From Coprococcus sp. (GTDB lineage Bacteria > Bacillota > Clostridia > Lachnospirales > Lachnospiraceae), in NCBI GenBank assembly GCA_016297325.1, contig JAEDGW010000018.1, forward strand, positions 1 through 31,637: DNA of 31,637 nucleotides, given 5' to 3'. The position numbers and the translations under genes are program-made. Every line of letters starts with the position of its first letter. Positions within the stretch are counted from its first letter, which is position 1. This document shows, piece after piece, positions 8,654 to 16,980 of this stretch. The notes below the pieces were generated by a model, which saw only the letters and a program-made list of their open reading frames with translations, made no database searches and was not told the origin of the DNA.

Positions 8654-9490
8654 ATGGCACTTAGTTTTATTGAGATACTTAAGGTAGTGTTCCTTGGTAT
8701 CGTTGAGGGAATCACAGAGTGGCTGCCTATCAGCAGTACAGGTCATATGCTTTTGGTGGATGAGTTTATCACGCTCGATGCCAGCGACAGTTTTAAGGAT
8801 ATGTTCTTTGTCATCATACAGCTTGGCGCAATACTTGCGGTAGTAACTATTTTTTGGAACAAGATGTGGCCGTTCCAGATGAAAGATAAGACGCAGTCGG
8901 TATTCAAGAAGGATACATGGAGCATGTGGTTTAAGACGGTTGTTGCCTGTATACCGGGAGCCGTAGTTACGTTATTGTTTGATGATTTTATTGAGGCTCA
9001 TCTGCACACCGCAGTGGTCATATCGATAGCTCTTATATTTTATGGAATTGCATTTATCGTGATCGAGAACTGGAATAAGACCAGGACACCTAAGGTGGAA
9101 TCGTTGAGTGACATTACATATAAGACGGCATTTCTCATAGGTATGTTCCAGGTGCTCTCGATCATACCGGGAACATCGCGTTCAGGAGCAACCATTATAG
9201 GTGCCTTGCTTTTAGGTGTATCAAGAGTCGCAGCGGCAGAGTTTACATTCTTCCTTGCTGTACCTGTTATGTTTGGACTGAGTGCACTTAAGCTCATAAA
9301 GTTTGGATTGTCATTTACAAGCGCAGAGCTTGCAATACTTATCATAGGATGTGTAGTTGCATACCTTGTATCAATACTTGTCATAAAGTTCCTGATGAGC
9401 TACATCAAGAAGCATGATTTCAAGATATTTGGATGGTACAGAATAGTTCTTGGAGTTATAGTTCTTTTGTATTTTGCCTTCTTTGCGTAG
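8654..9490 (+). CDS. uppP: undecaprenyl-diphosphatase UppP/BacA
   Basis: A 278-residue polytopic membrane phosphatase that converts undecaprenyl diphosphate to undecaprenyl phosphate. This recycles the lipid carrier used for peptidoglycan and other cell-wall polymers, and over-supply gives bacitracin resistance. Both family signatures are intact: the glutamate-rich motif GIVEGITEWLPISSTGH (about residues 16-32) and the second motif PGTSRSGATI (near 173-182) with its arginine. The length matches the family. The start has AAAGGAG upstream. A strong bidirectional terminator follows, so the gene appears to be monocistronic. Confidence 0.96.
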   Translation: MALSFIEILKVVFLGIVEGITEWLPISSTGHMLLVDEFITLDASDSFKDMFFVIIQLGAILAVVTIFWNKMWPFQMKDKTQSVFKKDTWSMWFKTVVACIPGAVVTLLFDDFIEAHLHTAVVISIALIFYGIAFIVIENWNKTRTPKVESLSDITYKTAFLIGMFQVLSIIPGTSRSGATIIGALLLGVSRVAAAEFTFFLAVPVMFGLSALKLIKFGLSFTSAELAILIIGCVVAYLVSILVIKFLMSYIKKHDFKIFGWYRIVLGVIVLLYFAFFA

Positions 9491-9531
9491 AATTTTAAAT
9501 GATGCGATATAAAAATTGGATAAAAATATAG

Positions 9532-9577
9532 CAAACACCCCATAATTTCATTTGTAAATGAGATTATGGGGTGTTTG
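9532..9577. terminator. strong bidirectional terminator, 22-bp stem
   Basis: Arms at 9532-9553 and 9556-9577 pair over 22 positions with a single wobble. T-rich sequence follows on both strands. It separates the convergent genes uppP (plus) and the ROK kinase (minus). Confidence 0.9.
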
Positions 9578-9594
9578 TGTGTATAGTTTCCGGT

Positions 9595-10449
9595 TTAGAA
9601 CAGGTTCATAGCTCCGATGATCCCCTGGTTGCCTTCAAGCTTTGCGGGTACAATATACGTGTCCGGATCCTTTACCTGTGGCATATCAATGTATCCGGAG
9701 AGAAGTTCGGTGTAATATTTGCGGATCATAGGAAACAGAAATTCATTGGACATGACGCCTCCCCCAAGGACTATCCTTTCAACAGAGTAGCACATGGTAT
9801 AGTTTACAAGTGCTTCTGCTATATAGTATGCTTCCAGATCCCATACAGGTGAGTCAGCGGGGATATCTTTGCCCTTCATTCCGGTTCTTCGCTCCAGCAT
9901 AGGTCCCGCAGCCAGACCTTCAGCACAATTCTGATGAAAACGGCATGAACATGGCGTGTCATCGCCATCACGTCTAGGTATGAGGATATGACCAGTTTCC
10001 GGATGCATCATGCCGTGGATGAGATGTCCGTCAGCTATCACGCCGCCACCTATACCGGTGCCTATGGTGAGATACATTCCAGAGTGAAGCCCTTTTAATG
10101 CGCCGAATAGAAATTCGCCCCATGCAGCTGCATTTACGTCTGTATCCACAACAACCAGACACTTAAGAGCCTCACTGAATGTTTTATAGAAATTGAATCC
10201 CTCCCATGCTTTCTTGGGACTCTTTAAAATGGTTCCATATGATGGGGAATTCTGGTTTACATTTGCTGGTCCGAATGTTCCTATGCCAAGTGCTGATATG
10301 TTGTGTTTCTTAAAATAGTCTATCATGACAGGAACAGATTGATCAGGCGTATCTGTTGGAATAGATATTCGGTCTATTATGTTCTTGTTTTCATCGCCTA
10401 TTGCGCATACCATCTTGGTACCGCCGGCTTCGAGCGCTCCGTAGTACAT
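9595..10449 (-). CDS. ROK-family sugar kinase (fructokinase type)
   Basis: A 284-residue ROK kinase. The N-terminal phosphate-binding segment is GALEAGGTKMVCAIG (residues 4-18). The sugar site is VVDTDVNAAAWGE with the catalytic aspartate, then LTIGTGIGGGV, and a zinc motif with H and three Cys (HPETGH ... PCSCRFHQNC). This arrangement matches the Bacillus GmuE/YdhR fructokinases, which phosphorylate fructose to fructose-6-phosphate. Substrate assignment beyond 'hexose, probably fructose' is inference. GAGGAGG lies just upstream of the ATG on the minus strand, and a good promoter is visible. No sugar transporter or glycosidase adjoins it, so it is a stand-alone gene. Confidence 0.9.
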   Translation of the reverse strand: MYYGALEAGGTKMVCAIGDENKNIIDRISIPTDTPDQSVPVMIDYFKKHNISALGIGTFGPANVNQNSPSYGTILKSPKKAWEGFNFYKTFSEALKCLVVVDTDVNAAAWGEFLFGALKGLHSGMYLTIGTGIGGGVIADGHLIHGMMHPETGHILIPRRDGDDTPCSCRFHQNCAEGLAAGPMLERRTGMKGKDIPADSPVWDLEAYYIAEALVNYTMCYSVERIVLGGGVMSNEFLFPMIRKYYTELLSGYIDMPQVKDPDTYIVPAKLEGNQGIIGAMNLF

Positions 10450-10506
10450 ATTTCCTCCTCATCGCTGTAGTAAGACAGCATAAAATAATAAAAAAAAATT
10501 ATATTT

Positions 10507-10535
10507 ATTATAATATGAAGACCGATACATGTCAC
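10507..10535 (-). promoter_or_regulatory. sigma-70 promoter of the ROK kinase
   Basis: On the minus strand: GTGACA (10535-10530), exactly 17 bases, then a perfect TATAAT (10512-10507). The leader is about 50 bases. Confidence 0.75.
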
Positions 10536-10585
10536 GCATAATGACGCGAAAAAAGCAGTAACATGATGTACATTTTTTTGGACAC

Positions 10586-10613
10586 TTGACAAAGTAAGAT
10601 AGAGCCATATTAG
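10586..10613 (+). promoter_or_regulatory. sigma-70 promoter of the small peptide gene
   Basis: A perfect TTGACA (10586-10591), a 16-base spacer and TATTAG (10608-10613), about 75 bases upstream of the 37-residue gene. Confidence 0.55.
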
Positions 10614-10688
10614 GGAATGCAGGAGCGGAATGCATTCTAAAAAACGTTTTGTAGATACAGTTCAAAAGAGTGAACAGGAGGCGTGATT

Positions 10689-10802
10689 ATGTTAAAAGGT
10701 TATTTCGTGTCAGAGGGTTATATGGGATATGTGGACGGTCAGTATCAGTTATTTGCTGATGAGAGTGATTATATTGACTATATTGACTATATTGAGAGCT
10801 AA
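10689..10802 (+). CDS. 37-residue acidic, tyrosine-rich small protein
   Basis: A short gene starting with ATG at 10689, behind AGGAGG (10677-10682) and a TTGACA promoter. The product begins MLKGYFVSEGYMGYVDGQYQ and is rich in Tyr, Asp and Gly. Its C-terminus is a near-perfect repeat (DYIDYIDYIES) encoded by a nine-base tandem repeat of three units. It has no signal peptide or membrane segment. The pattern GY...EGYMGYVDG-YxLFADESDY is one I recall from short hypothetical proteins in Lachnospiraceae, so it is probably a real conserved gene. The function is unknown. The MATE gene downstream has its own promoter. Confidence 0.65.
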   Translation: MLKGYFVSEGYMGYVDGQYQLFADESDYIDYIDYIES

Positions 10803-10838
10803 AAGTATCGTAACTTGTGTTTATTAGTTAATTAACTA

Positions 10839-10866
10839 TTGCACATTATTATATGTATGTTATGAT
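10839..10866 (+). promoter_or_regulatory. sigma-70 promoter of the MATE transporter
   Basis: TTGCAC (10839-10844), a 16-base spacer and TATGAT (10861-10866) with an extended TG. The leader to the start codon is about 150 bases and contains only a weak CACAT/ATGTG hairpin. Confidence 0.6.
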
Positions 10867-11020
10867 GCTGTAACGGGTTAACAGATAAGAGGGTTATATA
10901 TACACATGTATTAGAATATGTGCATTATTTGTATTGTATAAAGAAGATACTGCGAGACTATGTATGGTTGGGCGATCGGAAAGAATAAGACGTAATATAT
11001 GGACGTAAGAGGCGAACATA

Positions 11021-12412
11021 GTGGAGAAAGTATTGAACAGTACAGCATCAGAGAAACAATTAAATAGAAAAGAACATGTGATGGATATGACAGAAGGGAA
11101 CAGTCTGAAACTTATCATGAAGTTCTCGATTCCTTTGCTCATAGGTAACCTGTTTCAGCAGGTCTACAGTGTGGTAGATTCAGTTGTTGTCGGAAGGCAT
11201 CTCGGGGCAAATGCCCTTGGAGGAGTCGGTTCGGTTGGAATGATAAGTTTCCTGTTCTTTTCTTTGTGTAGTGGGATGGCATCTGGGATAGGTGTTGTCA
11301 TAGCGAAGTATTTTGGTGCAAAGCGTGATGATCTTGTGCGAAAAGCCATAGCAAATTCCGTTTACGTGATATTGGGAGTTGGCTTGCTCATGAGTGTGCT
11401 GGGGGTCTGCCTTACGGGGCCGCTCATCAGGCTTATGAACACGCCTGCGGAGACAGTTCCATACGCGTATACATATATGAAGATAACCTGTGCCTTTACG
11501 GTGGCAGTTGCGGTATATAATGGAATATCTTCGATACTGCGGGCCCTTGGTGATTCGAGAACTCCGCTGATATTCCTAATGATCGCATCAGTTATAAATG
11601 CTGTGCTGGACATAATACTTGTGGTATATCTGGATATGGGAGTTGCCGGAGCTGCGTATGCAACTGTATTCAGTCAGATTGTCTCGGGAATAGGCTCGAT
11701 AATATATGCAGTGAAAACCAATTCATATTTCAAACTCAGACGAGAAGACTTTAGGGTGGATCACAGTATATTAAAAGCAGATTTCAAGATAGGACTTCCG
11801 ATGGCAGTCCAGACTTCTATGATATCCATATCGTGCTCACTTCTTCAGGCGCTTATAAATGGATATGGCCCTGCGGTCATGGCAGCTTACACTGCAACCG
11901 GAAAGGTGGAGGGGATAGTATTCCAGCCATTTTCGTCGCTTGGGCTTGCACTTTCGACATTTGCCGGACAGAACATTGGAGCAGAGCAATATGACAGAAT
12001 AAAAAAGGCTGTATGGCAGGCAGAATGCATAACAATAGGTTTGAGCGCTGTACTCTTTGTTGCAATACTGCTTTTCAGAGAAAACATCATTCATTTCTTC
12101 GTGACGGATCAGGAGGTTATCCGCCTTGGCGCAAAGGGCATGGTGATATCGGGCAGCATGTATGTTGCACTTGGAACTATCTATACGGTGAGAGGTGCCT
12201 TAAACGGTATGGGGGATGTGGTATTCTCCATGGTAAATGGTTTTCTGGAGGTCGGCGGCAGGGTTGTGTTTGCGCTGATCCTCATGTATGCTTTGAATAT
12301 GGGATTCTGGGGAATCTGGTATACGAATATATTCACGTGGATAGTCATAGCACTAACAGCTGCGGTGAGACTGATCGTGTATCTGAAAAAGGCACAAAGA
12401 AATACTAACTAG
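11021..12412 (+). CDS. MATE-family efflux transporter
   Basis: A 463-residue, 12-helix multidrug and toxic-compound extrusion protein that exports drugs or metabolites using an H+ or Na+ gradient. The family pattern is clear: MTEGNSLKLIMKFSIPLLIGNLFQQ at the N-terminus, then VDSVVVGRHLG, and the repeat-half pattern IGLPMAVQTSMISIS in the second half. The listed start is GTG 11021, which has only a weak ribosome site. ATG 11081 would begin exactly at the conserved family N-terminus and is a strong alternative. The gene ends just before a terminator whose stem overlaps the start of the next reading frame. The substrate is unknown. Confidence 0.92.
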   Translation: MEKVLNSTASEKQLNRKEHVMDMTEGNSLKLIMKFSIPLLIGNLFQQVYSVVDSVVVGRHLGANALGGVGSVGMISFLFFSLCSGMASGIGVVIAKYFGAKRDDLVRKAIANSVYVILGVGLLMSVLGVCLTGPLIRLMNTPAETVPYAYTYMKITCAFTVAVAVYNGISSILRALGDSRTPLIFLMIASVINAVLDIILVVYLDMGVAGAAYATVFSQIVSGIGSIIYAVKTNSYFKLRREDFRVDHSILKADFKIGLPMAVQTSMISISCSLLQALINGYGPAVMAAYTATGKVEGIVFQPFSSLGLALSTFAGQNIGAEQYDRIKKAVWQAECITIGLSAVLFVAILLFRENIIHFFVTDQEVIRLGAKGMVISGSMYVALGTIYTVRGALNGMGDVVFSMVNGFLEVGGRVVFALILMYALNMGFWGIWYTNIFTWIVIALTAAVRLIVYLKKAQRNTN

Positions 12413-12438
12413 ATGTAATTATAAAATAATGATGATTA

Positions 12439-13098
12439 ATGAAAAAAGACCGGACATGCTTAGGTATGACCGGTCTTTTATATTTTGACAAAAATCCAGT
12501 GCTATATTATTTTAGATATATAACAAATGGGGGAGCGTTCCTCATAGGACTCATTGTATTTTATCTCGCAGCAGGATTTTTTGTTGTTTATTTCACCACA
12601 GGATTTATAAATGTCTCCTACACCATGAAATGGCAGTCATTTTGGGCGGGAGCAGGCAGGACGATAAATAATATTGGTGCAGGTATTGTGGGAGTTATAT
12701 CATATGTGATCGTTAAAACGCCGGGGATCATGGCGATGAGCGTCACAGTTATACTGTTACTGGTTTTCATAAGTATAGCAGTGTTTGTGCTTGAGAGCCT
12801 TCAAAAGAAACAATATAGACAATATGATGAGGAAAAAGTGATGAGATCATCGAAGAGTTTAAGTGAAAGAACTGAGGTGGACTTTGAACGATTTGCAGAC
12901 ATGCACGGTCTCACTGGCCGTGAACGGGAGGTTTTGCAAAAACTCCTTATATCTGACGAAAGTATACAGAAGATTGCTGATGAACTATATATATCCAGGG
13001 CATCGTTATACAGACATATATCATCCATGAATGAAAAGACAGGGACTAAGTCAAGGGTAGGTCTGATACAGTATTATTACAGTTGGCACGAGAAATGA
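12439..13098 (+). CDS. membrane-anchored LuxR-type HTH regulator, probably 5'-truncated
   Basis: A 219-residue frame with about three hydrophobic helices (residues 32-55, 78-95, 97-118) and a C-terminal LuxR/GerE helix-turn-helix (about 150-215; LTGREREVLQKLL ... ISRASLYRHISSM). The pattern FWAGAGRTINNIGA resembles the last helices of the large MFS-LuxR fusion regulators, so this may be the C-terminal remnant of a longer protein. The ATG at 12439 lies just before the MATE terminator stem and has no convincing ribosome site. A TTGACA promoter sits inside the frame (12485-12513), and no later in-frame ATG precedes the membrane part. Function as a regulator is plausible; whether it is still expressed is doubtful. 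Confidence 0.6.
   Translation: MKKDRTCLGMTGLLYFDKNPVLYYFRYITNGGAFLIGLIVFYLAAGFFVVYFTTGFINVSYTMKWQSFWAGAGRTINNIGAGIVGVISYVIVKTPGIMAMSVTVILLLVFISIAVFVLESLQKKQYRQYDEEKVMRSSKSLSERTEVDFERFADMHGLTGREREVLQKLLISDESIQKIADELYISRASLYRHISSMNEKTGTKSRVGLIQYYYSWHEK
12444..12480. terminator. terminator after the MATE gene
   Basis: AAAAGACCGG (12444-12453) pairs with CCGGTCTTTT (12470-12479), extended by CAT/ATG across an A:A mismatch. T and A runs lie on both sides. It overlaps the first codons of the LuxR-type frame. Confidence 0.8.
12485..12513 (+). promoter_or_regulatory. candidate promoter inside the 5' end of the LuxR-type frame
   Basis: A perfect TTGACA (12485-12490), a 17-base spacer and TATTTT (12508-12513), immediately after the MATE terminator. 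Transcripts from it would lack the ATG at 12439. Confidence 0.4.
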
Positions 13099-13207
13099 CG
13101 CTATAGACGGGAAAGTGTTGGATGGCCAGCCGTGTCAGGAAACTAAAAATGACATTATTGATTAAAAAAATGAGATAAAACTGTCCAAAATTAAATATGA
13201 GACATAT

Positions 13208-13242
13208 GTAACGTTACGAAAAAGGCAGCAAATGACTATAAT
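13208..13242 (+). promoter_or_regulatory. candidate promoter with 10-bp palindrome upstream of the secreted protein
   Basis: A perfect TATAAT (13237-13242) with no good -35 box. At the -35 position lies the perfect palindrome GTAACGTTAC (13208-13217), which could be an activator or repressor site. The leader is about 90 bases. Confidence 0.4.
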
Positions 13243-13337
13243 CTATGATATGAAACAGATGGGTGGAAGATGCATTTCATCTGTATACGAGAACTATCAA
13301 ACTATCCTATCAAACTATCATAGAAAGGGGAATGACT

Positions 13338-15239
13338 ATGAAACATTTCAGAAGATTGACATTTTTGCTGTCGTTTATTTTAATTCTGACAGCGGGCGGC
13401 GTTGTGGCGATGGCTGCGAACAATGGACCGTGTGAAGATGAGGAAGAGAGCTATGCATATGTTCAGTTTTACAATTTGGAGAAAGACGACATGATATATG
13501 TGTACAGTTTCAGAGCTCCACAGGAAGGAATAGCGACAAGTGCAAAAGGTGCAGTATATGACAAAAAAACAAATACGCTGACACTCACCAATTGTAATAT
13601 GCCAGACTATATGCTCAGCATGAATATGATGGGAGACAATTTCAAGATCAAACTGGTTGGTTCAAGTCACATAGGTATGTTGTGTGCCTGGGGATATGGA
13701 TATGGCGGTTCGGTTGAGATTGTTGGTGATGGTAAGTTATATGTCAATGAGGAACATAAGAAGTCAGATGCCATAGTATTACAGCCGGAAGGAACAAAGT
13801 CTTACTTCAGGATAAGTGGGAATGCGGAAGTGTATGTATATGCAGGTAAAACAGATGGAAGTATTGTTGTAGCAGATTATACAACTGTTGCTGATTGCTT
13901 TGTCGTGAATGGACTCACTGGTCTGAAAAAGGAGCAGGCGTCCGAGATGAGGTATGATGAAATACAGGCGATTATTGTAGACATGGAGAATTCACATGAT
14001 TGTCACGTATATACAAAGGGCGATAGTGGAAAAAAATATACAGTAGAAGATTATGTCAGAACTTACTATAACGATGATGGCAGTATAAAGGCAGAAAATG
14101 TCAAGGGATACACGTTATATGAGCTTATGCTGATGCCTGGATATACAGGCAAATATTATATGCGTGAAATTGATGCCACGGATGGTGTTTTTGATCCGGA
14201 AAAGTACGGTTATACAGATACGGAAGAAAACGTAAATGGGTATTCATACAGATCAACTATGCCGGCAAAAGTATATATTGATCAGAATACTGGTGACCGG
14301 TGCGTATTCATGCGTGATGCAGTAGATGATAGTTATAAAGAGTTTGAAAATTTTAAGTATGATATCAAAGGTGAACTCGGAGATGTGACGGATAAATATG
14401 GAAATGTTGTGTCGTACTGTATGGTTGAAAAGTCTAAGGATAATGTGAAATTCACAGATGTTGAGTTTGATGATCCTGATTATTTATTGTCACAAGGTTA
14501 TAAGATTTCAGGTGAACTGGAGTACATAAAGGGACTTTATAAAGTGTACAGCAATGCCAAGTCGGCAGTTCTCACTTCAAAGACCCAGACTGTTTGTAAG
14601 CATACATCAAAGGTAAATAAGGTTACGAAAAAGGCGACAATGACGACCGATGGAATCATAACCACAACATGTAAATCCTGTGGCAAGAAGCTTTCAACAT
14701 CAAAAATTGCCAAAGTGTCTACGGTTAAACTGAGCGCGGTGTCATGTGTATATAATGGCAAAGTCAGAACACCAGCCGTTCAGGTGAAGAATTCAGCTGG
14801 GAAGGCTCTGGTAAAGAATACAGATTACAAGGTCACTTACAGTGCGGGGAGAAAAAGTGTAGGAAAATATCTGGTAAAGGTCACATTTGCAGGTTCTAAA
14901 TATTCTGGAAGTAAAAGGATGGCGTTTGAGATCAATCCAAAGGGAACAAAGATAGTAAAGAAGGCGGCAGGAAAGAACAGTATTGCGATAAGATGGAGTG
15001 CCCAGAAGGTAGAGACCTCCGGATATCAGATACAGTGTTCGACTGATAGCCGATTCAGGAAGAGCAACAGGACTGCCACGCTGCGAAATAACGCCACGAC
15101 ATATTACAAGATATCAAAATGCAATACCGGCAGAGTTTACTATGTGAGGGTAAGAACATATAAAAATGTGAAGGTGAGCGGAAAAGTTGTTAAAATCTAT
15201 TCAGCATGGAGCAAAGTGGTTGCGATAAAAGCAAAATAG
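13338..15239 (+). CDS. secreted repeat protein with C-terminal fibronectin type III domain
   Basis: A 633-residue exported protein. The ATG at 13338 (RBS AAAGGGG) gives a clear signal peptide: MKHFRR, a hydrophobic core, and likely cleavage after AMA near residue 25. Residues 30-400 are a polar domain I do not recognise, rich in Tyr, Asp and Gly. Around 415-455 is a short CKHTSK ... CKSCGKK segment with paired cysteines. Around 455-535 is a Lachnospiraceae-type beta domain (VYNGKVRTPAVQVKNSAGK ... DYKVTYSAG). Around 540-633 is a fibronectin III-like domain ending in AWSKVVAIKAK. No LPXTG sorting signal or dockerin is visible, so it is probably secreted or loosely wall-bound. The ligand is unknown. 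Confidence 0.82.
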   Translation: MKHFRRLTFLLSFILILTAGGVVAMAANNGPCEDEEESYAYVQFYNLEKDDMIYVYSFRAPQEGIATSAKGAVYDKKTNTLTLTNCNMPDYMLSMNMMGDNFKIKLVGSSHIGMLCAWGYGYGGSVEIVGDGKLYVNEEHKKSDAIVLQPEGTKSYFRISGNAEVYVYAGKTDGSIVVADYTTVADCFVVNGLTGLKKEQASEMRYDEIQAIIVDMENSHDCHVYTKGDSGKKYTVEDYVRTYYNDDGSIKAENVKGYTLYELMLMPGYTGKYYMREIDATDGVFDPEKYGYTDTEENVNGYSYRSTMPAKVYIDQNTGDRCVFMRDAVDDSYKEFENFKYDIKGELGDVTDKYGNVVSYCMVEKSKDNVKFTDVEFDDPDYLLSQGYKISGELEYIKGLYKVYSNAKSAVLTSKTQTVCKHTSKVNKVTKKATMTTDGIITTTCKSCGKKLSTSKIAKVSTVKLSAVSCVYNGKVRTPAVQVKNSAGKALVKNTDYKVTYSAGRKSVGKYLVKVTFAGSKYSGSKRMAFEINPKGTKIVKKAAGKNSIAIRWSAQKVETSGYQIQCSTDSRFRKSNRTATLRNNATTYYKISKCNTGRVYYVRVRTYKNVKVSGKVVKIYSAWSKVVAIKAK

Positions 15240-15276
15240 ATGATCAAAAGTAAACGAAGACCAGAAAAATATCACA

Positions 15277-15314
15277 GCGGGCATTTCATATGACATGGAA
15301 TGTCCGCATTTTTT
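15277..15314 (+). terminator. terminator after the secreted protein gene
   Basis: A 13-bp stem (15277-15289 with 15295-15307, two wobbles) and a five-base loop are followed by a T run. Confidence 0.85.
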
Positions 15315-15399
15315 ATATGTGGAAAAATCACCTCAAAGTATTATAATATACGGTGAATTTAGTATTGAGCTAAGAACTGTGAATGGAGAATAATATAAT

Positions 15400-16686
15400 A
15401 TGAAGAAAATACTCGTGGCGGTGGATTCATTTAAAGGAAGCATGACTTCCATTGAGGCGGGGGAATCCATAGAAAAGGGAATAAAAATAGTACTGCCAGA
15501 CAGTCAGGTCAGGGTTAGGCCTGTGGCTGACGGCGGCGAGGGTACAACAGAGGCAATTATATATGGAAGAAAAAATGTTAATGCAGAGAAGTGCACGGTG
15601 ACGGGACCGCTAGGAGAGCGGCTTACGGTGAGTTATATCACATACGATGCAGATGAGGGAAAGACAGCGGTCATGGAGATGTCAGCTGCTGCGGGACTTC
15701 CGCTTGTCTCGGAGGACCGGAGAAATCCGATGCACACGACGACATATGGTGTCGGCGAGATGATAAAGGATGCCGTTTCAAAGGAATGTGAGCGTTTTAT
15801 CATCGGGATAGGTGGTAGTGCTACAAATGACGGCGGGATAGGAATGCTTCAGGCACTTGGCTTTTCTTGCCTTGATGCGGATGGGAGGGATGTGCCATAT
15901 GGAGCGGAGGGACTTGGAGTCCTAGAACGTATCATCAGCCCGTATAAGCCGGAGAGAGGTGGAAATACTGTAGAATTTTTTAGTGTTGGTGACTCTGGCA
16001 TGCATAGCGGAGACGACGTAGATGTTGCATTAAAGTTATCTTACTGCACGTTCTTAATAGCTTGTGACGTGACGAATCCACTTGTAGGTGAGCTTGGATG
16101 CAGCCGTGTATTTGCACCGCAAAAAGGTGCAGATGCGGAGACTGTTGAGCTTATGGATGTATATATGAAGCATTATGCCGATGTAGTGGAAAGATCCGTT
16201 GAAGGAAAATCTGACAGATACACCCCGGGTTCTGGCGCTGCGGGTGGTCTCGGATATGCATTTCTCATGTTCCTCGGCGGAAAACTAACGCCGGGAATTG
16301 ATATAGTTTTGTCTGAGACAGGGCTTGAGGCAGATGTAGAATGGGCGGATACAGTCATAACCGGTGAGGGCAGGATAGATGCGCAGACCATGATGGGCAA
16401 GACCCCATTGGGAGTCGCAAAGCTTGCAAAGAAACACGGCAAATATGTGATCGCCATAGGAGGATGTATCGGGGATGGCGCGGAGAAATGCGTCAAAGAG
16501 GGCGTGTTCAATGAGTGTTACGCAGTGAACAATGTGCTTGGGATAGATGACAGTAATCCGGAGCAGGTAAGACTGGCTATGAAGCCTGAAAATGCTGTGG
16601 CGAATCTGACGACGTGTGCTGCAAGGATCACAGAACTTAAGGAGCGGATGTCGGCGCGTGTGTGCAGACCTGCACGGCTTAGATAG
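15400..16686 (+). CDS. glycerate kinase, GlxK/GarK family
   Basis: A 428-residue type-I glycerate kinase that phosphorylates D-glycerate, feeding it into glycolysis. Family landmarks are DSFKGSMTSIEAG (residues 9-21), PVADGGEGTTEAI (41-53), IGIGGSATNDGGIGMLQALG (135-154), ACDVTNPLVG (221-230) and TGEGRIDAQTMMGKTP in the C-terminal half. The protein is longer than the usual ~380 residues. The extra length is mainly a segment at about residues 181-215 just before ACDVTNPL, plus a basic tail. The ribosome site (GGAG at 15385-15388) is weak. A TATAAT lies at 15342-15347. The following genes are close and on the same strand, suggesting one transcription unit to 18662. Confidence 0.92.
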   Translation: MKKILVAVDSFKGSMTSIEAGESIEKGIKIVLPDSQVRVRPVADGGEGTTEAIIYGRKNVNAEKCTVTGPLGERLTVSYITYDADEGKTAVMEMSAAAGLPLVSEDRRNPMHTTTYGVGEMIKDAVSKECERFIIGIGGSATNDGGIGMLQALGFSCLDADGRDVPYGAEGLGVLERIISPYKPERGGNTVEFFSVGDSGMHSGDDVDVALKLSYCTFLIACDVTNPLVGELGCSRVFAPQKGADAETVELMDVYMKHYADVVERSVEGKSDRYTPGSGAAGGLGYAFLMFLGGKLTPGIDIVLSETGLEADVEWADTVITGEGRIDAQTMMGKTPLGVAKLAKKHGKYVIAIGGCIGDGAEKCVKEGVFNECYAVNNVLGIDDSNPEQVRLAMKPENAVANLTTCAARITELKERMSARVCRPARLR

Positions 16687-16715
16687 ATATGGTATTTAAG
16701 GAGAGTTCAATAAGC

Positions 16716-16946
16716 ATGACAGTCGAACAATTGGAAAAAGAACTAGAAATTATGGGGATTCCACAAGAATTATATTCAATAATGGTGGGAGGCTTGCCAA
16801 ATGAAAAATTATGCATTGCAAAGGAAGATAAATGGCAGGTATATTATAGCGAGCGTGGAAGAAAAAGCGGATTGAATTTGTTTGAAACAGAATCAGAGGC
16901 GTGTGAATTTTTTCTGCAAAAAATGAAAAGATATGCAAGGAAATAA
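16716..16946 (+). CDS. small Imm59-like protein (putative orphan immunity protein)
   Basis: A 76-residue soluble protein. I chose ATG 16716 because AAGGAG (16698-16703) precedes it; the frame is open further upstream to 16689. The core, GGLPNEKLCIAKEDKWQVYY followed by SERGRKSGL and a C-terminal ES-ACEFFL helix, resembles the Imm59 family of polymorphic-toxin immunity proteins as I recall it. No toxin or secretion gene is next to it; it sits between glycerate kinase and an HD-domain gene. It could be an orphan immunity gene or a related housekeeping protein. The family assignment is from memory of the pattern only. Confidence 0.6.
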   Translation: MTVEQLEKELEIMGIPQELYSIMVGGLPNEKLCIAKEDKWQVYYSERGRKSGLNLFETESEACEFFLQKMKRYARK

Positions 16947-16980
16947 ATTTACTACTATATAATACGAGGAGGATAAAAAG

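Noticed and set aside
10869..10874. TGTAAC before the MATE gene, and another at 13207, as further ECF promoters
   Set aside because: Neither has a (C/G)GTC box 16 bases downstream, unlike the sigma operon promoter.
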